This document shows positions 10,081-22,795 of a stretch of DNA of 64,000 nucleotides, piece by piece. Under the pieces are notes generated by a model. It saw only the letters and a program-made list of their open reading frames with translations. It had not been told where the DNA came from and searched no databases. The stretch is from Marsupella aquatica. Lineage: Eukaryota > Marchantiophyta. The number at the start of each line of letters is the position of its first letter. Position 1 is the first letter of the stretch. The stretch is from contig OZ316891.1 of the NCBI GenBank assembly GCA_973895155.1, forward strand, positions 12,338,001-12,402,000, given 5' to 3'. Made by a program: the position numbers and the translations under genes.

Positions 10081-13000
10081 CACTTGTAATCTATATCACC
10101 CTAGTAACGATCAGTTTAGTGTAAAGAATAAATAATTAGTGAACATTTGAATCCCTTGGACAAAAGTTTACAAGCCAGATAGAATTAGTAAGGCGGTAGC
10201 AGCTTTCCTTTAACATGTAGGGTAAGCCGACCTGGTCACTCTGGTTCTAAGGGGGTAGTTTTCTCACAATAGTCCTGTAACACTTGGAATCAAAATCACC
10301 CTAGTCACATCAGGTTTATGCCATGAGTCAATAATTATTGAAAATTTTGAGTCTTTTAAGTCACCCTATTAAGTTAGCCAAACTTGGAAAACAATTGAAA
10401 TGCATATATTATGAATGTTCTAAGCATTTGGATGCAAAGCAAAAAACTAAATCTGGAGAAATTATTATGGCATTGCTATGCTTTATGAAAACCAAAATAT
10501 TTGACTTTCTGCACAGTTCTTGATCATTCCTCTGACATTAGATCATCCATAGTTTCAGGATGATTGTCAGATCTAGCAACCAGAGTGCTAAACAAGAAAG
10601 ACAATTGACCAATTCTTGTCTTTGTGTTAGTAGCCAGCACAAATTGTTGTCTAATTTGCAAAAAAACACTGGGTAAACGTGGGGGGGGGGGAAGCCTAGA
10701 GAGGAAGAGGTTTACACGGGTTCTTCTTTATTAAGGGAAACTCTGCAAGAGAAAGCCACACTACCGGCCTACTGGCTGGAAAACCTGATTTCTATTTTTG
10801 TAAGTTTTCAACAAGCCTGATTATCCATTTCTAAATAGAGATCAGGAAAAAAGCCTAACATAAATAGGACTCCGTGCTACTTCCTGTTCATTTTAGCCCC
10901 TATCCATGCTTTGTGTTTGCATCCTCAATTAGAGTCACCGTCTAGAGTCTTAGAAGGTAGGCCAGAAGGTAGCTTCTGGTTGCTCTTTATTAGTTAGCGT
11001 ACCACAGGCACCTACGACACAACACACATATAACCCGTGATGGAAACTGAACTTGAGATCAGGTGGTCACAAGTCACCCTTGGCCACCAGAGCTGACCAC
11101 CAGGCATCCAATTGCTCGGATTTCTATGGTTCTTGTTTGATACAAAGAGCATTTTGGGATCACATGAGATCCTTTCGAAGCATATGACTTGGCAATTTAA
11201 GAATAATAATAATAATTAAAAGGAGACTTCAAGACACCTAAAAGTTGGAGCCAGCTATTCCGCTAATTTACCCGTTCTAATCTAGGTCTCAGAAATGGAC
11301 ATTCTAGATCTAAGAACTGGACGGTGAAATGCTACCCCTACCCTCTCAAAATGACCTACTGTAAATCTTGCATGATCTCCAATGGCTTCAAATCCTTGTA
11401 ATTTCAAATCCAAGAGGAGTGCAATTTCCTACACAACTTACCACTAAGTTGTAGAATCTCTGAACCTACATATGATATTCAACTTTAATAATCATTGTTG
11501 TTCAACTTGGGTAGAGAATATGGACCTAATTCTTGCTAGCAAATGCACTCTACTCTAATGAAGGACCTCACTCGGTCCTCTCTTCAGACTAATGTTCGGG
11601 AAGGCTTTAAGTTTGGTTCCAAGTTGACATGACGACGTTGCATAAGTTGGGACTTGAGGCTGGGTCCAATGTAGTGTCCCACAGCTCCAATAAAGAGAGG
11701 TGGAAAGCCCCTTTCTAAATGAAAACCTGGTCCCATCCGCCACCCCCCTCCTCCTCTGCAAAAGACCCACCTGCTGGCCACCCCCAACCTCCACTCTAGT
11801 TTCTGAACATCGTTGTAACAGTTGAGGTTGCATCACGTGGCATGAGGTGGGAGAATGGTCGACCATATTTGGCCCTTTTTCATGAAAGCTAGCCCCTGGC
11901 CAAAAGCTTCCTACAGTACCTCGTGTATCGCTAATGGCTGGAATTCTTCCCTTTCTGAATCGAGAGTTTTTCGTTTGGGCCTTTCAGAAAGGGCACTCAT
12001 TATAACCTTTCATAGTTACAGTCAGTCGTTCCTTTTCTTGCAAATATGATTACTGAAATCCTTCATCTATAACCTCCCATGTGAATGATATATAGAAAAT
12101 GGAACATGTGTTAGGACACAATTAGCCAAAAGCTTCCCTCATATATAAGGGTCTATTGATCAGACCTGATGGCTCTCCTTAATCTATGGCAAATCTGATT
12201 GTTCCAACTTATGTGTTGTTAGGTGGCCCTTCAACGATCATCTGGCAGAAACTGCTTGAATGGACCACAATTTGTGACCATGCAAGGTGGATAGACTTGG
12301 CAACTTTTGAGCCCACAAGTGTGACCATGTAGGCAAAAGAAAAATACCATTTGAGTTCAAAGCAATGTTTGAAAACAATCTATCCAGTTGTAATGGTCCA
12401 TCCAAGTTGTTTGTCAGACATTGTGATCCATCTGGGTTCCTTTTTTCATTTGCCGCTTGGACTACTTTTGTGTAATATGCGCCCCCCCCCCCACAAAATC
12501 CTTGAGGCTAGGCTTACGGTAGAGGGGATGTCCCACCCACTAGGCTTACAGTAGAGGAGTTGTCCTAACACAGTAACGCACCGTCCCTACTACTACTAAT
12601 GCAAGGTCCACCACAATTTTTAGCAGCAGGTCCTTGAATGGGAATTTCTGGGCGATGCTATACAAACGTTATTGCCACCCTCCACACATCAAGCAACCAA
12701 CAGATGCAACAAAACTACCGTCACATTGTGAGGTATTTTCTTCGACCAGAGGAGAGCAAACAACAATTGGCCCCACAGGATGAGTGCAGGTTACCAAACT
12801 TCAGTACAAATCAAAGGATGTACTAGGCACGACCAAATAGGGCATAGACTATTCTTCAACAGCCAAGTCACCGGTTGAGGGCCCTCTTGAAAGAATGAAG
12901 GAGCCTAGATTCCAACGTAGTAGGGCCATGGCATGGTGAGAATCATTGATAGCCAATTCCATTCAGGCAAAATTACCAAATTACGCCGACAGGTGCCAAA

Positions 13001-15175
13001 TTTTCCAAAAACATTATTTTGTACTCTGACTTCTAAATTAGTTCTGCTCACTAATTTGATTTTCCGTCGTGGCATTGTGGTTCAATTTCAAAGAAGAATA
13101 CACCAGCCCTATTATCTTGATACATGGTGCATGTTTAAAAACTTGGGACCATTGTAGGTCTAGGGAATTTTGGATTGTTGGCTCTTTGGTTTCCTGGGCT
13201 TTAATTTTCCTTTGGTTTCTTACCTTTATTGGGTCTCCTGTCGTGCCTCCTGGGATCCTGTCTCCTCTCCTGGTTTGGTGCTTTTTACATGTATTAAGCT
13301 AAAATCTGATCTCGCTTTCACTCACCACAGCTGTACCATTCTAAGTCTCTAAGCTCACTTAGGTCCACTACGTGTTGTCTGTGTCCATTAAAGTATGAAA
13401 TGTACATGTGTTATATGCACCAACATTCCAGAGAATATGAAAATGGCCCTACCACTATCCTTGTTCTTAAATTATCTCCTCTAATTATCGAGGGTAGTTC
13501 TGAACAAGTATATATGCTTTTCCTTTTTGGTTTTGAAAGCAAACTTTACTAAATGCATTGCACCATGCCCTGGATTGTGTCCGGCGCCTGAAAAACATCA
13601 TTTCTGAGGAGAGTGAGGCAAATTTTGGTTTGCATCCAGACCTTGAGTTTGACCACACATTCCGAGCGACAAAAATGTTTTTCCTGGCCTGGCAAAACCA
13701 CTTTACACCCGCTAGAACAGCTCATATTCTCGTCTAGGCGAGTCCAGACATATTCTCTCTGTGGTCCAAACATATTCTCTCTGTGGTCCCAGCATATTCT
13801 CTGTTGCCCTGAGCTACATTGTTTGCTGTTGATGCAATTGGAAGAATTTTGGAACCCAAAAGTAGGGTGCCAGTGACCACCCTGCTTAACACCTTTGTGC
13901 ATACAAATATCAGGGTTTGCTTAACCCCGCCAAACAGCACCAGATGGCAGCTTGCTGCGCCTCAGCAGGTGCGGATCGTCTACCCAATAGAACACTATTC
14001 AGAAGCATACAAGAAGGGTCTTGGCCTACCTGTGGTTTGGCAGTCAGGTTTTCTTTGGCGTTTGATCCTTACGGGGCACATATATAGGGAGCCCGTAAGG
14101 CTTTTAACCCGGTCATAAAACCATTTTATGTTCTTGGCCATACTTGCCTTATGGCCCTGGTTTGACATGCCCTAATAGTATGACTCAAAAACTTGACATA
14201 GACCTCCCAAACTCCCCTGCCAGATCTGCAGCCTGCATTGTTGGGCAGGGCCTCCATTCTATATAACTTCCTGGAGTGTTTTCTTTTACCACATATGTTC
14301 TAGTGCAAGCATAGGCGGCATTTGAAAAACACAGGAACGTCCTGTGCAATGGACAACCCATAAGATTTAACTTTATCCTATGAAGGACATTAAGGAGCAT
14401 TGTTTTTTGGCAGAACACAGCACTACCTGATCATTATTCTGATTGATATGCAAGGTGGATTCTCAGTCTCTGGCTGGGTCTCTCATATAGCATATAGCAG
14501 GCTCATCCTGGAACTCATTTCAGTTTTTATTTTGTAGCGGAAACACTCTTTAGTTTAATAGGGCCATAGGCAACTTTAGTGTGTATACTAGTTAAGGGCA
14601 GCCAGTTTAGGGCAAACAGTTTAACACGGCAATTGAAGGGCGGCGAGTTTAGGGCGAGTCTTGAGGCGAGTCTTGGATGAAACCTCAAGGGGGTCACTAT
14701 ACGGAGGGCCATACATAGTGTGCGACATTTTAGGGTTTGACCCCCCTAACTTATAAGTGACAATTTTTTGTTTGGCAAAACCTTTAGTTTCTTTCTTTAA
14801 ATTTTGCCATTTTTTACTAAAAAACCCCTAAAAACTTTAAAGAAAGTATTTTTTACAATTAAAGAGGTCTATCAATGTGTTCTTTAACACCAACAAATCA
14901 ATAAAACATGCCCTATGTGTTCTTCCACAAAATTTGGGAAGTCTTCCGCCACACCTATTTAAATGGGCCTATATTTTGTCGCACATGATGTGCCACTTCC
15001 GAGGAAGTGACCTCCCATGATGAAACCACGGTGTCGTGATTTTCTCTTAAGTTATAAAAAAATTATTTGTTTTAAAATGTTATAGATTATATAAGTAGTT
15101 TAGTAGTTAGATTATTAAATTTAGACTATATTAACTTCTTTAGCTATATTAATGGACTACAGTAGTTTCACCAAT
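10081..15175. other. intergenic, gene-poor
   Basis: No recognisable coding sequence. Diverged copies of the preceding tandem unit lie near 10081-10150 and 10215-10345. A triplicated block of about 25 bp (catattctctctgtggtcc) lies at about 13748-13806. A dispersed repeat containing cctttattgggtctcctg is at 13223, with related copies at 56083 and 57611. The rest is AT-rich non-coding DNA. Confidence 0.5.
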
Positions 15176-15400
15176 GCATATGAGTAGTTCTACCAACGCA
15201 CAATAGTTCTACCAACGCACAGTAGGACCACTAACGCATAATAGGTCCACCAACGCATAGTAGAACCACCAACGCACAGTAGTTCCACCAACGCACAATA
15301 GTTCCACCAACGCATAGTAGGTCCACCAACGTACAGTAATTCCACCAATGCATGGTAGTTCCACCTACTAAAAATAGTTTCACCAACTATGAACAGTACT
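15176..15400. repeat. 18-bp minisatellite, about eleven copies
   Basis: Tandem copies of an 18-bp unit close to agttccaccaacgcacAgt run through this stretch. Variation is at fixed positions (agttcc, ggtcc or gaacc at one end; gcaca, gcata or gtaca at the other). Because 18 is a multiple of three, frames stay open on the minus strand, giving a peptide of alternating Trp, Leu and Val. That peptide is most likely a by-product of the repeat. Confidence 0.85.
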
Positions 15401-15481
15401 AGCACACTCTTAGGTATTTGATGCTTGCTACTTGGCCTTCATCCAAGTGCTTGGGCTTGATCCATGCCATCTTGGTGTGCA

Positions 15482-15490
15482 CTATAAATA
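15482..15490 (+). promoter_or_regulatory. possible TATA box
   Basis: ctataaata lies about 80 bp downstream of the minisatellite and is followed by a C/T-rich stretch, as expected for a plant or LTR promoter. No transcript can be assigned, so this is only a candidate. Confidence 0.3.
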
Positions 15491-16140
15491 AAGTGGTGAG
15501 GGGCACTCTCCCCTCATTCCGCAGTGTTTATCATTCAAGATTGTGAAGCTCTTTTGTGCCTTAAACATAGTAGTGGGGCGTCCTTTGGCCCAGATAGCAA
15601 ATGAATGAGTGGTAGACTTAGATGGGACCTTAGGGAATAAGGTTTCTTTGGGAATGTAAGGGTGGGGCGTCCTTTGGCCCGGATAGCAAAGGAATAGGAG
15701 AGTCATCATGAATCCAGGAGAGAGAGTTATCCCTGATCTTCCCCTTCGTAATCTTTTAGACAAACCATCTATGAGGCAACATCTAACCTATCATTTTGGA
15801 GCTCAGTTTGCAACTGCTGTTATGGTTTCTAACGAGTCAATAATATACCCAGTAGTGTCGTACCGAGAGGAGTGGGAGTGCATCATCTTTGTCCTTTATT
15901 GAAGTCATGGATCTGAATAGGAGTCCGGATGATATTCCTGTTTCATTTTCTCTTGGAGATATTAGGATCATATGTCATAAGAAAACTCATTTTCGTGATG
16001 TGTTGGTCCGCAAGTATGGTGAAGTAGGATTTAACAGTATTTTAGTTTCACCTGAACCTTTCTTAATACCCACTACCCTTGTTACTAGAATTATCATTTT
16101 GATTTTAGTGTAGAACTTATGAGCATGCAAGGTTAACTTC
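15491..16140 (+). other. possible remnant of an unrecognised element, with 90-bp duplication
   Basis: The motif gtggggcgtcctttggccc occurs at 15572 and again at 15662, a 90-bp direct duplication. It is followed by short plus-strand frames (15708-15902 and 15889-16113) that encode 64 and 74 residues with ordinary amino-acid composition but no family I recognise. The arrangement (TATA-like box, leader, then short broken frames) would suit a decayed retroelement or gene fragment. Confidence 0.3.
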
Positions 16141-18957
16141 ATAAGAGCCAACATGCTCTTGCCAGGAAAAAACGGTCACCCGGACAACGGAAAAACAGGT
16201 GTCACACCATTTAGAGTGGTAGTATAGCATATCGTACTATCTAGGAGAAGTTTTATATGTGTGCTATATGAGCACTTCGTGTTTAGTTTGAGTTGGTGTG
16301 AGGGATAGTTATCCCCTTGTGTTGGCTCAAAGACCTCATCTTTCAATGTTGAGCCTTTAAGCATGAGCTTGGTGGCTATGGTATGGCTGACCAGGTTGTG
16401 TGCATGTAACGTGGATTCCTTGAAGCACAAGGTGCGTTGGGCTTGACATACATGTGTGATCGCGTCAGATGGGATTGTTGTTGGATTAGCACCGATCGTT
16501 GTTTGATTTGCACCATTGAAGAAGATTATTATGGGTTTTGGGCATGAGTGGTGGACCTTGCCACCCAGCGCCCTCACCAATCCCAGCACCCACGTCTAAG
16601 TGCCTCTGGTGCCCGAACGTCTCCACGGAAGACCTTGAGCAAGCAACCTAGTGCCCTTTGCACCACCAGCGGCCCCCCCATACGAAGCCGCACTTGCTCT
16701 CCAACACGACCGCTACTCAACGGTCCTCACTGTCTGCACAAGCAACCAAGCGTCTCGGTAAGTAACCCTTCAGGATCTAGATATCCCCAAACTGTCTAAC
16801 ATCCTAACTCAAGCTCAACAGACATTGGTAAGTAGGTCAACGATAGGTCCTCCTGATGCCATAAGTCGGAACCAGAACCAATGTCCACTGTTCGTCCAGA
16901 ATAGCTCCTTCCTTGGACGTAGCCCGGGTTCCCCCTCGTATCTATCCATCACCAACTGACTGCCCTGCCTCTAGGACATGCTCATGGCCCAAATAGCGTA
17001 GCTTGTCCTAAAGCTTGTTCCAAGCTTGTCCCAACATGTCGGGACCAGAACGGCCCTGATTTTAGCAACTAACTCCCGGTTCTTGCCCCACTGATGGTCT
17101 AGGGGCCAAGTGCCCTTGGAACTCAACCTCCACGCCTACTTGGCCTTGCCTCCCCAACGCAAGCTCCCTTGAGAGATTGAACGCGGCTTGGCTGCTGTTT
17201 CGGCAGGATTTGGCAAGCGGGCGAGATAACACCCGCAAACCTTGAGAACCTACAGTGCCCCCAGACCTAGCTGAGCTTAGGAGGATGTAGCCCTTCTTGA
17301 GAGCTTTTCAAGAAGTTACCATCGTTTTAGTTTGGCGTTTTCCCTTTATTGTCGCGACCGCCTTGGCTCACGATTTCGGCTCGCCCTTAGCCCCCAGGGA
17401 GACACCACTCCCCTCCTATATGCTTCTAGAGACCTGCCACCCTCAGACCAACTTTGGTCCTCAATTTTTTGGTCCATAACCCGGATCCTATCCCGCATGT
17501 CTGGGCGCGCCACCAACTGACAACGCCCATAACTTCCTAGTTAGGCGTCCGCAAGCGGAGTGCCTTAGCCCATTGTGATTGGGCCGACCCAGTGCTCATG
17601 CCAAGGCCCTCAGATCTTATCGCCGCTTGGGGCCCCCGATCGGCCAAACCCAGACCAGGCCATAACTTGCGCGCCAAGCTTCGTTGCCCATGACGTCAAC
17701 TCCATTGGCCTTGGACCCTAGAGGAGCTCTCGCTCAAGCCCTCAGAACTCAAAGTCCGTCCAGGGGTCCAGACGGTTGACCTTGAGCCCGGCCCCTTTCC
17801 CCTCAACCCGACCAACACTCAGCTAGTCTAAGTCCTTAGTGTGTGTCACTAGCTTGGCGCCTTGCCTTCGCTAGTGCCACGTCTCATTGCCCACAAGTCT
17901 CCCCATGCTAAGTCCTCATCGGATGACTTATCCGGGCTTGGACCATAAGGGAGCTTGGCGTCGAAGTCAGCGACACCGGAGCTAAGTGTTAAGGTAGTCG
18001 AATTTTGCAACTGCATGTGTGGACATGGGTTCCATTTGTAGTTCATTCTCTTATGTTTGTGTTGTTGGATTGTGACTATGCTTGGATATGTGTGACAAGC
18101 GATGTATGTTGTGTAGCGATGTGTACGTGCACGACACAGGGGATTAGACACCGAGATTAGACACCGAGATTGCTTGTTAGTTTTATTAGGGGTGCTTCCG
18201 TGCTTCTTGAGCTCGATGTTGCAGGTCGATGTGCTGGGCTCAATGTGCTCTGTTCCCATTCTGCTGCTGTTTTTGCTTGCTGGTGCACTTGCTTTTTCTC
18301 GGTCCTTCTGCTGCTCAGTAGCTGCTCGGTAGCAAAAAGTGCTTGGACTTGCTGTTCAATGTTTGGTTAATTAGTCCTTGCTCCAATTGTGCTCTCACTG
18401 TCTCTTGTTGTTTGCCTTGATGTTGTGCTGTCTCTCCATTCCCCTTGACTACTAGAGAGTTGAGAGTTTTGATGGTGGTGTTGTATGTCATCAGTCCGCT
18501 CTCGCTGGTAGTCTCCTTGTCCTCTAGCTAGATGTTGTTGCTCGATGCTTGATGGTCAATACTCGCTGCTGCTGGATGCTAGTGGCCAATCTCCATTGAT
18601 GGATTGCTGCGGTGGATGTTTTAACATGTGTGGCCTCGGCTGTGCTTCACCATTCTGTAGTTGATGCTCATTTTGATTTGCTCATTTAGGATTTTTGGCA
18701 TTTGGTAGAATTGACAAGATTCTGAGTCCTATGCTGAGATTTGCAGAACACAAATGATTATCAAACCAGTTGATGGTAGGATCCTATCCATTTTCAGATT
18801 GGTGCCAAGACTGCTTTGTAAGAATTGTTTCAGTTGCTGATAGGCAAAGTTAACTTAGATGATATACGATTTTGAGGCATCCTGGGCATTGTGTCAATCT
18901 TTAGCTCAGAACCTTTGTTAAATCCTTTGTTTCTTTCAAATAGCCTGCTCTGCACTC
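16141..18957. other. intergenic, no gene seen
   Basis: The part from about 16.5 to 17.9 kb is richer in C and G than its surroundings and contains many Pro/Leu-encoding chance frames without domains. The part from about 18.0 to 18.7 kb is rich in short TGCT/GATG words. I see no coding signal, RNA gene or repeat boundary. Confidence 0.4.
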
Positions 18958-18960
18958 CTA

Positions 18961-19286
18961 GGGCTAGGTTCCATGGGGCTGGGAGTAAGGAGTACTGATG
19001 CTGTCAGAGTTTTGAAGCCAATAAGATTGCAGCTTTTCCAGGGACTGAGGGGTGTACAAATACTGTATCAAGGAGTATGATTTTCCCTCACACTCCCTCT
19101 TAAACTTCAGGGGTACCCCCTTCCCCTGTATAAGAACAGTACAGGGTATTCTCATTGGCTCCTGAGTCAAAATTCATATATTTAAAATACTGTATACACC
19201 TTGGCATACGGTGTATTTGGGCCCAGCCTAGGGGATGTCAGAGGGATTGACCGTACTCCCTACCCCTGGCCCATGGAACCTGGCCC
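18961..19286. mobile_element. MITE, Tourist/Harbinger-like (326 bp)
   Basis: The left end reads gggctaggttccatgggg and the reverse complement of the right end reads gggccaggttccatgggc. The similarity continues for about 38 bp to a shared ggagtac. The terminal inverted repeats are flanked by cta on the left and tta on the right, close to the TWA target duplication of PIF/Harbinger elements. There is no transposase frame inside. Family assignment is inferred from the flanking trinucleotide and could be wrong; a hAT-type element is an alternative. Confidence 0.6.
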
Positions 19287-19289
19287 TTA

Positions 19290-20248
19290 GCTTGTTGATT
19301 TGATTTCTAAATACTCCACAAGGTTGCAATGAATTATGTTCACGGCATCTCCATTTTTTTAGATTCCTACATTGACTGAATCAATCTGCCTCCTTTCTGG
19401 CCACAGGTTCAAAGTCCATACTCTACTTGGAAGGTTGTACTCACTGGAAAACTCAGGGTTCAATTTCCTGAAAGAGGTTTAAGTGTTTGGTGTCTTTAAG
19501 AGCAAAAATTAGGTTACAAAGAGCCAGGCTGTGAAAAAACCTCAGGCAACATACATGTCTCAGAAAAAAATTCTGCCATTGCATGGATCTGGTTAATTTG
19601 TGTGAAAATCTGTCTTGGAAAATTCCTGACATTGTTTGGGATTTGGGGATATGGGTAAAATATAACCCTTCAATTTTCCTTAGAGGGGTAAACAATTAAA
19701 TCAAAAGTAAGGATTCCTTTTTTCTGCAAAAGGGGTTTGAACATAGTCCATAAGTGAATAATTTTAATAAATGTCTTATTGTAAGAGCACATTAAGATAT
19801 TAATTTATGCCAAAATAAAACTCGAAATAAAACAGGAAAAAAAGTAAAGATGGTTTGCCATATAGCAATGTTGGAATTTTTTCCTGGGCTGGGTCTCTCA
19901 TATACATGGGTTTGGAAAAGCTCACTCTTACAGTTTGCTCCTAGAAGATCTCCACTTTCCTTTAATTTGCAGTCACCTGTTCTGTTAAGACAGGTTTAGG
20001 TTTTTCATTTCCACTTTCTCCCACTCTGGGGTTCATTCTTTCATTTTTCTTAAATTTTCTTCAAACTTTATTTCCCTTCATTTCTTGTCATGACATCTTG
20101 ATGACTGTTATTTGTACTACTGGAATGTCCCCTGCTAGAGAGTTAATTTAATTGATGGCCTCCACACGAGTGGAGTCATTCAGTTTTAATGCTATCAAAG
20201 CAAAATGTTATATTGGCTTGGTTTTTTTGAAGTTGGAAACTAAATGCT
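19290..20248. other. intergenic, no gene seen
   Basis: AT-rich DNA without a recognisable coding frame. A short phrase, ctgggtctctcatata, is shared with about 14475, so some of this may be a dispersed repeat. Confidence 0.4.
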
Positions 20249-20950
20249 ATTGGATTCAGAGGGATATGCTTAATAGACCCTCTCCTGGAGATAGTTTGTT
20301 TGATCAACCCCCTGAAAACATTTTTGCCCCAATCGACCCCCTCTTTATGATCCGTACCCTTTGTTATTCTATAAGTTATTATAGAGTGAGTTTCTGCCTT
20401 ATAAAGACCAAATTGGGTCACTTGTCACTTTAGCCATTTCAACCACGAACTATGCTCAGAATCACACTGACCCTCGTGAAAAGCCGCTGAGAAGTCATCA
20501 CTGTTCGAGTGTGGACAAGAAAAACAGAATGGGAGGATATCAAAAAAATGTGGAATGATGTTTACAAAGCAAAGACATTCATGTCAATGTCTTCCCATGA
20601 GAATAACCCTAATGTCGATGTATAAGCAGCGCAAACATTCAACGCCTACGGTTCAGTTTGCGGCCCAGGAATGGTTGCGGCTTGACAACGTTCGGTCACT
20701 GTGATTCTGAGCATGGTTCGTGGTTGAAATGGCTACAGTGACAAGTGACCCAATTTGGTCTTTGTAAGACAAAAACTCACTTTATAATAACTTATAGAAA
20801 AACAAAGGGTACAGATCATAAAGAGGGGGTCGATTGGGACAAAAATGCTTCCAAGGGTTGATCAAACAAACTATCTCCAGGAGGGGGTCTATTGAGCATG
20901 TCCCAAACTATCTCCAGGAGGTCTATTGAGCATGTCCCTCATTGGATTCA
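20249..20950. mobile_element. Mutator-like foldback element with 10-bp target duplication
   Basis: attggattca stands at 20249-20258 and again at 20941-20950. The element between (20259-20940, 682 bp) begins gagggatatgcttaatagac and ends in the complement of gagggacatgctcaatagac. Inverted arms of about 220 bp (20259 to about 20478, and about 20695 to 20940) are highly similar. The central 215 bp is unique and encodes nothing recognisable. Long terminal inverted repeats together with a 9-11 bp target duplication are the signature of non-autonomous Mutator-like elements. The right terminus carries an extra direct copy of about 37 bp of its own end. Confidence 0.88.
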
Positions 20951-22795
20951 TGATTGCATCCCATCTGAGCCGTAGTTTTACTGTTTTTGGTGTATTTTCT
21001 ATTATTTTAAATTTTGACTTAAGTAATAAATGCAAACGTTTCTAAAGATGTTTTTAGGTCCAGCTTGCGAATCCAACAAACGGTCTGATTCTTAGATTTA
21101 AGTTCTATAATTTAGCGTGAAAATTCTGTTGTCCATTGGTGCAAATGGTCGATCTGTTACGTTTTCTTTTTTGCTTCCACTCATGACTCCATTCAGATTA
21201 TTATTTAGGATGCAGACTGGGTACGTATATCTTGCAGCGATTGCATATATACATTTCATGGAGGAAGTAACTTTAAGCCAGTCATCATGCTCCACACTGT
21301 CACTAGGAAATTGGAATTGCATGAAGGTGACAAGGGTTTCTTGAGAGCTTCTTTTATCTCACTTGGTCATGAAGCCAAGTCCATGATGCTGTCGAGAAAA
21401 CGACCTTGTTGATTATGGAAAAGAGAATAAAACCTTCGAGCAATTTCGTTTGGGAGTCGATGTCGATCGCCTTCACATGTGGACTTATTCACTACGTGCT
21501 TCGATTGATGGCCAAGGTTGTTGCAGAACGATGGGGCCGAGAGCATTCGCGAGGCAGTTTGGGAATAAAATGTGACTTGGAGTACGTTCATGGTTACTCA
21601 TGTGAGTAAAGGATTCCTGAGCAGTTAAAAGACTGGCTCCTAGTTTAGTTCACATTCAGATAGCTAGGTTGAAAGACCTGGCTCCTAGTTTAATTAGTTC
21701 ACATTCATAATGGGAGGTCCATAGCAGCCATAGACATGGATAAAATAAGCTGTTTACATAGATGTTGTTAGGTATCAAAGGAACAAAGTTTGACGGTTCT
21801 AGTGAAATCTTCCAGTTAGATACGCCGAAAGACCAAAATGTAAAGTGCAACCCCGTTTGAGCTTCCGCTAGTTCATTACATCCGAGCTCTGAAAGAATCA
21901 AGCACTGTTAAATACAGTAGCACATCACGTAGACACTAAGGGGGGCCCTCCACGTCCAGCTTGTGAATGAGATGCGCAAAGCCAGAGAAAATGAAACGCA
22001 CTTAGGTACTTGCAATGCAAGTCAATGTAGACTGGACCTGAAATCAAACCTTGGTGGTCCAAGAGAAGATCCCACCTTATACGATTACATTGCAGGCCCT
22101 GAGGAACAATAATTTATGGAAAAGAAGTTCCGATAACCTAGGTCCAGTTCCTTCTAATGAAAGGAGGGTTTGCTATCAAAACCTTAAGTGCCCTACGTAC
22201 AAAGCCCCATCTGCTAAGTCCTAATTAAAGAGTTCCTAGGCCACAAACAGGACGTCTCCTAAAAAGATTCAAAGTACATGCGTTCAGAGTAGGACTTGCA
22301 CAGCTATGGAGACGGAATTCACTCTAATAGAGCAGTAGCAGGATACTTGCCTATCATCTCATTCTCAAGGGTTGAAAATATGAGAATACTTCTATTCGAG
22401 TTGAACTGGCTACGTAAATGCCCACATGTTACCCACTATTGAAGATGAATATGAAGAGGTCCCTGTACAACCGGAGGTCACAACGGATTTGTGGAAGGGC
22501 AAGTACTAGTTGCAATTGCAGCTGGAATCCCTTCCTGCCAAAGCGAGAGCCGGCACTCTACGACTTGCCTGGGCCGCCATCTCGACCCTTAAACTTGATC
22601 TATATCAAAAGCACCATTGATTTGTAGCCTTTGGAAGTATGCTCTGAGGGATAGCCAAACAGGATTGGAGAGTACACATGCTGCAGTCTAGCATCTCTCA
22701 GTCCAAAACCACTTGCCCTACCACACACTAGCTCCATAAGGAGGCTATGCATCGAGCTCTCCAGCTCAGATGAGCCCGAACTCAAAAACATCTAA
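20951..22795. other. 3' flank of the BAHD gene, no other gene seen
   Basis: Short frames only. The end next to 22796 probably contains the 3' untranslated region of the minus-strand acyltransferase. Confidence 0.4.

Noticed and set aside
15176-15400. CRISPR-like regular repeat
   Set aside because: The units are adjacent 18-bp copies with no spacers, in nuclear plant DNA; this is a minisatellite.
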